From Thermoprotei archaeon (lineage in GTDB: Archaea > Thermoproteota > Nitrososphaeria > Geothermarchaeales > JDFR-13), in NCBI GenBank assembly GCA_015661745.1, contig DQVL01000131.1:1-19251 (forward strand): a DNA stretch of 19,251 bases. The letters are read 5' to 3'. Position numbers and translations under genes: made by a program. This document shows, in pieces, positions 14,081 to 19,251 of this stretch. Below the pieces are notes generated by a model. That model was not told the origin of the DNA. It was given only the letters and a program-made list of their open reading frames with translations, and did not search any database. How positions within the stretch are numbered: the stretch's first letter is position 1; every line of letters starts with the position of its first letter.

Positions 14081-15574
14081 CTATAAGAGACTCTCTAGTA
14101 AGCTAGCGATGTATGAAGCTGCTGAATATGCAGGTATATATATAAAGTTTGGAAATAGACCGAAGGAGAGTAGTATTATCCCAAGCATCATCAATGAAGA
14201 ACCTAGATATGGTGGAACCGACTTAACCTCTTTAAGTTCTTCACTCGGTTGGGAAAAGAAGAATCTTTGGAAAAGCCACATATAATAAATTACGGCTAAT
14301 ACACTATTGAATACTCCAAAGAAGGCTAGGAGATATTCACCAGCCTCAACCGCCGAGAGAATTAGAAGCCATTTACTCCAGAACCCAGGTAGAGGAGGAA
14401 GCCCGCCGAGACTTAGGAGGGAGAGCATCAATATAATGGCTACACTTGGATATACCCTACCAAAACCCTCTAATTGAGATATATCCCTAGTATGTATAAG
14501 GTATAGAATTGCCCCTACAGCAAGGAATGCGGCTCCTTTACCAAGGGCATGGGTAAATACATGAGCAAATGCGGATGCCAATCCAATATCTATATATCCC
14601 TTGACTGCAACGGTATATCCAATCAATATAAATCCGATGTTAGCTATACTACTATATGCCAATAACCTCTTGATATCACTCTGCATCAAAGCCATTAAAT
14701 TGGCAACTGTTAAGGTGAGGAGGGTTATAACAAGGAATGTAGGGTAGAATAGCTTAGGCTCAACAAGGAAGAATGGTATGCCGAATTTTGCAAGACCTAA
14801 TATACCAGCTTTAATAACAATACCAGATAGGAGTGCACTTATAGGGCTTGGAGCCGCTGGATGTGCATCTGGAAGCCAAGTCCATAAGGGGAAATATGCA
14901 GCTTTTACTCCAAAGCCTATCATAAATAGGCTACCAGCTAGGATAATTGGATATATAGATTGTCCTGCAACACCCTCTAAATAGATTAGGATGTTCTCCA
15001 ACGTCAATGCACCTACAAGTCCATATACAAAACTTATGCCGTAAAGTAGTAGAAGACTAGCTACTCCACTTATGACTATATATTTAACGGCCGCCTCCAA
15101 TGGTTCATCCAGATGATATCTGAACCCTACTAAAATATAACTACTTATAGCCATCGCCTCCCAAAAGACGAAGAATGTGAAGAGGTCATCGGCCAAGGTT
15201 AATCCTATCAATCCAAACATCATTATACCAAGTAATGTATAGTAGCTACCTAGATTCCTATCCTTCTCCATATAGTTTATAGAGTGTAGATATGTGGGTA
15301 AAGCCAAGATAGAGAAGACTAGTATAAAGAACTTACTGAAGTCATTTATGGATAGACTGGAGCTTCCTGGAATATCCATTAGTAATAACTTAAGATTTCC
15401 ATTCCAAACTCCATCCTGAAGTATATATAGAATTAGAACTAAATATCCTATAAAACCTATTACACCGAGGTATCTAACCCTATTTTTTAGGAAGAATGCC
15501 GCTAAAACTGTTAATAACGGGACTAAACCCGATATAATTAGGATGTCGAAGATGGCATTAATTAACTGCATCAT
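14081..15574 (-). CDS. nuoN: NADH-quinone oxidoreductase-like subunit N (antiporter-like)
   Basis: Membrane arm subunit of a complex-I-type enzyme that couples electron flow to proton translocation. About 14 membrane helices over 497 residues. Conserved proton-path residues of the antiporter family are visible: Glu in FVFWEAMAISSY, Lys in GFGVKAAYFPLWTWLPDAH, Lys in SGIVIKAGILG, and Lys in LPPLPGFWSKWLL. The DAHPAAPSPISALLSG stretch is the usual signature. The start ATG at 15574 overlaps the nuoM TGA by 4 bp (ATGA) and is preceded by GGGGGTG; a second ATG follows directly. Last gene of the L-M-N set. It could be called NuoN or a related antiporter subunit; the order after L and M favours N. 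Confidence 0.88.
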   Translation of the reverse strand: MMQLINAIFDILIISGLVPLLTVLAAFFLKNRVRYLGVIGFIGYLVLILYILQDGVWNGNLKLLLMDIPGSSSLSINDFSKFFILVFSILALPTYLHSINYMEKDRNLGSYYTLLGIMMFGLIGLTLADDLFTFFVFWEAMAISSYILVGFRYHLDEPLEAAVKYIVISGVASLLLLYGISFVYGLVGALTLENILIYLEGVAGQSIYPIILAGSLFMIGFGVKAAYFPLWTWLPDAHPAAPSPISALLSGIVIKAGILGLAKFGIPFFLVEPKLFYPTFLVITLLTLTVANLMALMQSDIKRLLAYSSIANIGFILIGYTVAVKGYIDIGLASAFAHVFTHALGKGAAFLAVGAILYLIHTRDISQLEGFGRVYPSVAIILMLSLLSLGGLPPLPGFWSKWLLILSAVEAGEYLLAFFGVFNSVLAVIYYMWLFQRFFFSQPSEELKEVKSVPPYLGSSLMMLGIILLSFGLFPNFIYIPAYSAASYIASLLESLL

Positions 15575-17070
15575 GAAACACCCCCAAATATCTTAAAAAA
15601 TTCATTTAGACCAGCGACAATCGGGTTGAGTATTGGTGATGGATAGATACCAAATATAATTGCAAGAATAGCTAATGCAGCCATAGGTACCAACATGGAG
15701 GGGGGAGCCTCTTTAACATTCTCCAGTTCAGCAGGTAGCTTTCTAAAGAATATGCTTCTTATAAATATTGTCATATAGGCAGCCGATACCCCTGTACCTA
15801 GAACAGCAAATAATGTAAAGAGTATTCTATTCCCTAAGCCAACGTTATATAGACCACTAAAGATTATGAATTCACTTATAAATGCGGCGATACCAGGAAG
15901 TCCAGCGATCCCCATTGCACCAACGACAGCCACAACAGCGGTGAAGGGCATCTTAGAAGCTAGCCCACCAAGTCTCTCCAGATTCCTAACACCGACCGTA
16001 TGTATCAATACACCGGCGACCATAAATAGAAGAGCCTTAAGAAGCCCATGGCTGAAAACATGCATGATACTACCCTCTAAAGATATTATATTTGCTGCGG
16101 CCAACCCGACAAACATATATCCCATCTGGCTTATACTACTATATGCAAGTAGACGTTTCACATCCTTCTGGGTAATAGCCATGAACCCCCCATAGAATAG
16201 AGTTACTATACCAAGTAGTAATAGGGAAGAGATGTAAATATCTGATAGCCATACATCACTCGTAAATGGGAGGGTAAATCTTATTAAACCATATAATCCA
16301 ATCTCGATCATTACACCACTCAATATGACACTTATAGGTGTAGGTGCCTCCGCATGTGCCTCTGGAAGCCATCCATGAAGTGGGAATATAGCCATCTTAA
16401 CACCGAAGCCGACTAACATAAGCCCTAGAAGGAGGCTTTGGATATCACTGGGTAAGACACCTACTATAGAATATAGATTGTCTAAATCGAATGTAATTCT
16501 ACCGAATACCTCTAAACTATATATTCCTAGAATACCTATAGCGATAATTAAGAGTACACTACCTAACTGTGTATATAAGAGATATTTGAAGGCTACACGC
16601 CTCCTCTCTCCATACCCCCATTCAGCTATCATATAGTAACTAGGTATTAACATAGCCTCCCAGAAGAAGAAGAACTGAAGTATATTGTAACTTGCTAATG
16701 CACCCACCATAGCAGCTGTGTATAGCATATAAGTTAAATAGTATATATGGATATTCTCGGCATGATCCATATAGCCAACACTATATATAGCTGAGAATAA
16801 CGTAACAATCAATACAATCAATATAAAAATATATGATACTCCATCTATCACGAAGACTAGGTTTAGAGATATAAAATTAGGTACTGCCGCCCACCTAATA
16901 ATCTCGATGTATCTGGTTGGAGATACGTTATACAGTTGTATAACCATTAACATAGCCAGTAAAATAGTCGATGCAGATACATAGCCAGCTCTACTACCAT
17001 ATTTAACCGCCAATACATATGATAGGAAACCACCTATAACCAATAGATATAGAGTTAATAGGAATAACAT
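15571..17070 (-). CDS. nuoM: NADH-quinone oxidoreductase-like subunit M
   Basis: Second antiporter-like subunit of the complex-I membrane arm, 499 residues with about 14 helices. Seen: Glu138 in FFFFWEAMLIPSYY, Lys225 in GFGVKMAIFPLHGWLPEAHAE, the APTPISVILSGV segment, LLAYSSISQMGYMFVGLA, and Glu in LPGIAAFISEFIIF, which is characteristic of M rather than L or N (both have Lys there). An oddity: in the next helix the family's Lys (LLKxxxYG) is Glu256 (VMIEIGLYG). ATG 17070 lies two bases beyond the nuoL stop with GGTGGT upstream, and the 3' end overlaps nuoN, so translation is coupled through the operon. Confidence 0.92.
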   Translation of the reverse strand: MLFLLTLYLLVIGGFLSYVLAVKYGSRAGYVSASTILLAMLMVIQLYNVSPTRYIEIIRWAAVPNFISLNLVFVIDGVSYIFILIVLIVTLFSAIYSVGYMDHAENIHIYYLTYMLYTAAMVGALASYNILQFFFFWEAMLIPSYYMIAEWGYGERRRVAFKYLLYTQLGSVLLIIAIGILGIYSLEVFGRITFDLDNLYSIVGVLPSDIQSLLLGLMLVGFGVKMAIFPLHGWLPEAHAEAPTPISVILSGVMIEIGLYGLIRFTLPFTSDVWLSDIYISSLLLLGIVTLFYGGFMAITQKDVKRLLAYSSISQMGYMFVGLAAANIISLEGSIMHVFSHGLLKALLFMVAGVLIHTVGVRNLERLGGLASKMPFTAVVAVVGAMGIAGLPGIAAFISEFIIFSGLYNVGLGNRILFTLFAVLGTGVSAAYMTIFIRSIFFRKLPAELENVKEAPPSMLVPMAALAILAIIFGIYPSPILNPIVAGLNEFFKIFGGVS

Positions 17071-17072
17071 GG

Positions 17073-19127
17073 CTATACCACCACTATAAATAGTGCTGTA
17101 GCAGCAACAAACATGATTAAGAGGTATGACATATTCATCCTTAAAAGACCTGTCTGGAGCCTCCTAACAATCTCAGATGCCGATATATAAATGTTTTTAG
17201 CCATATCACCACCCCCATTACTCTCGATATACTTAAATATAGAGTTTGAAAGTCCCAGTAGTCCATCTACAAATATCCTATAGTATATAGAGTTGATATA
17301 CCATCTGTTATATAGGAAGAGCCATAGAGGTTTTAACGGTCCATCTACCAACTTTAGAATATCCGTTCTTCCAATAATATAGATATAATATGCCGGGGCG
17401 ATGCCGACAACCACTATAATCATAGCCACGGCGAATAACGGTGTTAAAATCGATTTTATAAGAAAATCTGGTAATTTAAATAGGATTACCTCCTCAAAAA
17501 CTATCTTCTCAATATTTAAATATTCAAATAACGGTTTAAAGTAGCCGGCAAGTAGGGGAAGTAGGAATCCAGATATGATGGATGCACCGGCAAGAATTAT
17601 TAGAGGCGTCTTCATTAATACCCCTGGATCATGGGGTGGATGCCCATGCTCAATTAAATGCTTTACATTATCACTCTCCTTACCATAGAAAGCAAGTCCT
17701 AACATCCTAAAAGTATAGAAAGCTGTTAAAACCGCAGAGAGGGCAAGTATGATATATACTAGAAACTGACCCTCTACATATGCTGCATGTAAAATGGCAT
17801 CTTTACTCCAGAATCCATTAAATGGTGGGACTCCAGCTAGGGATAGGCTACCGACCAACATAAGCATAAATGTCGTAGGCATATACCTTTTTAACCCACC
17901 CATATCACTAAATAGATAGCTTCCAACAGCATGACCAATCGCACCCGCGCTTAAGAATAGCAATGCCTTAAATATTGCGTGACTACTTAAGTGGAATATA
18001 CTAGTTAAATAAGCATCTACAAACGCCTCTGGATGATCAATAAGGAGACCAGCTACTCCAAAGGCTGCAAACATATATCCTAACTGGCTCACAGTTGAAT
18101 AGGCTAGGACCTTCTTAATCTGGTCAGACACCATACCCTGGGAGGCAGCTAAAAAGGCTGTAAAGGCACCTATCAATGCTACAGCTGTATAGAACGTTTG
18201 CAACTCTCCATATATATTTATGCCTAACTCCTCCAAACCCCAATAGACATTATATAGTATACCAGTTACTCTACCCAATAAATATACTCCTGCTTTAACC
18301 ATTGTAGCTGCATGTATCAATGCACTAACTGTGGTGGGACCGGCCATCGCCTCTGGAAGCCATTCATGAAGTGGGAACTGGGCTGATTTACCTATAGGAC
18401 CTAATAAAGCCAGTAATAATGTAATGGCTAACACCCCTTCACGGGCTAGCTGCCCGGCCCATTGAGGGTCGCTACCCAACTCTATAAAGTTTAGCGTACC
18501 AGATGAGATAAAGATTATTACAATAGCCGTCAATAAACCTATGTCACCAATCCTTGTAGTTATGAAGGCCTTCATCCCAGCATGTGTAGGGGGGTATGGA
18601 CCAATCCAATATTTCTTTTCGTCTTTATAGTAATATCCTATGAGGGCATAGCTGGCGAATCCAACTCCTTCCCAGCCAAAGAATAGAGTTAGGAAGCTAT
18701 CCCCAAGTACTAGGAGCTGCATTGAACCGATGAATATATTCATTAGGACCCAATACCTCAGTATCGATTCATCGCCATGCATATAGTCAATTGAATATAT
18801 TAGTATTAGGGAGCCGATTAGGGATACTACGTTAGCCATAAAGAGGCTTAGTGGGTCGAGTAACACCCCAAATGTTATTCTATATCCATCGACTGGAAAC
18901 CAATCGATCATAACAATATCATAAGGAATCTCTATCGATGTACCACCAACCGATAATACCCCATCAAACGCATCCAATCCCAAAATTAGTGAGGCGGATG
19001 CAGATAAAAGTCCTCCTAAAACAGCGACTACATCCCTAACTTTACTACCCAGTTTATTAGCTAATGGAATAACAAATACAATAATAAATGGGGCTAGCCA
19101 GATTAGATTAGCTAGGAGATCTAACAA
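17073..19127 (-). CDS. nuoL: NADH-quinone oxidoreductase-like subunit L
   Basis: Largest antiporter-like subunit, 684 residues (E. coli NuoL is 613). N-terminal helices, then FFGWEGVGFASYALIGYYY, the loop KYWIGPYPPTHAGMKAFITTRIGDIGLL typical of NuoL, Lys in GPIGKSAQFPLHEWLPEAMAGPTTVSALIHAATMVKAGVYL, LAYSTVSQLGYM, and Lys in VPPFNGFWSKDAIL. After about residue 490 come further helices and an amphipathic stretch YNRWYINSIYYRIFVDGLLG, corresponding to the lateral helix and final anchor helix. The start is TTG 19127 preceded by GGTGGTAGG. TTTAAA at 19163-19168 could be a TATA box, but the sequence beyond 19145 is within a suspicious inverted repeat, so upstream context (nuoK or others) cannot be judged. 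Confidence 0.93.
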   Translation of the reverse strand: MLDLLANLIWLAPFIIVFVIPLANKLGSKVRDVVAVLGGLLSASASLILGLDAFDGVLSVGGTSIEIPYDIVMIDWFPVDGYRITFGVLLDPLSLFMANVVSLIGSLILIYSIDYMHGDESILRYWVLMNIFIGSMQLLVLGDSFLTLFFGWEGVGFASYALIGYYYKDEKKYWIGPYPPTHAGMKAFITTRIGDIGLLTAIVIIFISSGTLNFIELGSDPQWAGQLAREGVLAITLLLALLGPIGKSAQFPLHEWLPEAMAGPTTVSALIHAATMVKAGVYLLGRVTGILYNVYWGLEELGINIYGELQTFYTAVALIGAFTAFLAASQGMVSDQIKKVLAYSTVSQLGYMFAAFGVAGLLIDHPEAFVDAYLTSIFHLSSHAIFKALLFLSAGAIGHAVGSYLFSDMGGLKRYMPTTFMLMLVGSLSLAGVPPFNGFWSKDAILHAAYVEGQFLVYIILALSAVLTAFYTFRMLGLAFYGKESDNVKHLIEHGHPPHDPGVLMKTPLIILAGASIISGFLLPLLAGYFKPLFEYLNIEKIVFEEVILFKLPDFLIKSILTPLFAVAMIIVVVGIAPAYYIYIIGRTDILKLVDGPLKPLWLFLYNRWYINSIYYRIFVDGLLGLSNSIFKYIESNGGGDMAKNIYISASEIVRRLQTGLLRMNMSYLLIMFVAATALFIVVV

Positions 19128-19251
19128 TTACCTACCACCTCAACTTCCTAAGTATATCAACGTTTAAAGTATTATATCTACGATATACCAGGATAGTTGA
19201 GGTGGTAGGTAATTGTTAGATCTCCTAGCTAATCTAATCTGGCTAGCCCCA
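19089..19251. repeat. 57-bp perfect inverted repeat ending at the window edge (probable fold-back)
   Basis: Arms 19089-19145 and 19195-19251 are perfect reverse complements, separated by 49 nt. The left arm contains the nuoL ribosome site and first 13 codons; the right arm repeats them on the plus strand and stops exactly at the last base. Inside the arms an imperfect stem continues (TCCTAAGTATATC at 19146-19158 against GATATACCAGGA at 19182-19193). Perfect outside and imperfect inside is what self-priming from a weak natural hairpin would give. I favour an artefact; a real inverted duplication is possible. Confidence 0.85.

Noticed and set aside
19213..19251. Start of a second, divergent nuoL gene on the plus strand
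   Set aside because: It is identical base for base to the real nuoL start in mirror image and runs to the last base, which fits a fold-back artefact better than a paralogue.

Overview
The window looks like archaeal chromosomal DNA, most likely from a thermophilic Thermoproteota (crenarchaeal-type) lineage. This is an inference from several signs. There is a Sulfolobus-type zinc-containing 7Fe ferredoxin, an archaeal PAC2 protein, a DUF981 membrane protein and NuoL/M/N subunits without bacterial-style neighbours. Promoters are of TATA type about 26 nt upstream of the likely transcript start, internal operon genes carry GGTG or AAGGAGG ribosome sites, TTG and GTG starts are common, and the DNA is AT-rich with heavy AGA/AGG/ATA use. 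I cannot name the species. I saw no insertion sequence, CRISPR array, tRNA or rRNA.

Layout. Positions 1-396 hold the end of a MDP-1-type HAD phosphatase. Positions 435-1825 hold a sphingosine-1-phosphate-lyase-like PLP enzyme whose 5' part is in another frame (one base appears to be missing near 534-541). It converges with no gap on an FGGY sugar kinase (1826-3373, minus), whose TATA box sits inside a 15-bp inverted repeat. Next, on the minus strand, come a DUF981 membrane protein and a two-gene ABC-2 exporter (ATPase 5016-5972, then permease 4262-5014). A divergent PanB-like enzyme follows on the plus strand (6114-6875).

Positions 6894-10321 form a copper-handling block: a YHS-domain protein with a very His-rich tail, a CopA-type Cu+ ATPase, and a divergent ArsR-type regulator with a Cx2Cx3Hx3H motif that is probably its metal sensor. 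The ATPase and YHS genes appear to be separate transcription units. Then come an overlapping SCP2-domain protein and zinc-type alcohol dehydrogenase (minus), the zinc ferredoxin (plus, with a hairpin terminator), and a PAC2 protein plus endonuclease IV pair (minus).

Positions 14081-19127 are nuoL-nuoM-nuoN, transcribed right to left and tightly packed: the three antiporter-like membrane subunits of a complex-I-type proton pump. The last 163 bases are a 57-bp perfect inverted repeat that copies the nuoL start back on the opposite strand exactly up to the end of the window. It looks more like a self-primed fold-back assembly or amplification artefact than biology.

There is no gene-free stretch longer than about 190 bases. 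The longest, 3374-3559, holds the kinase promoter and the DUF981 terminator.
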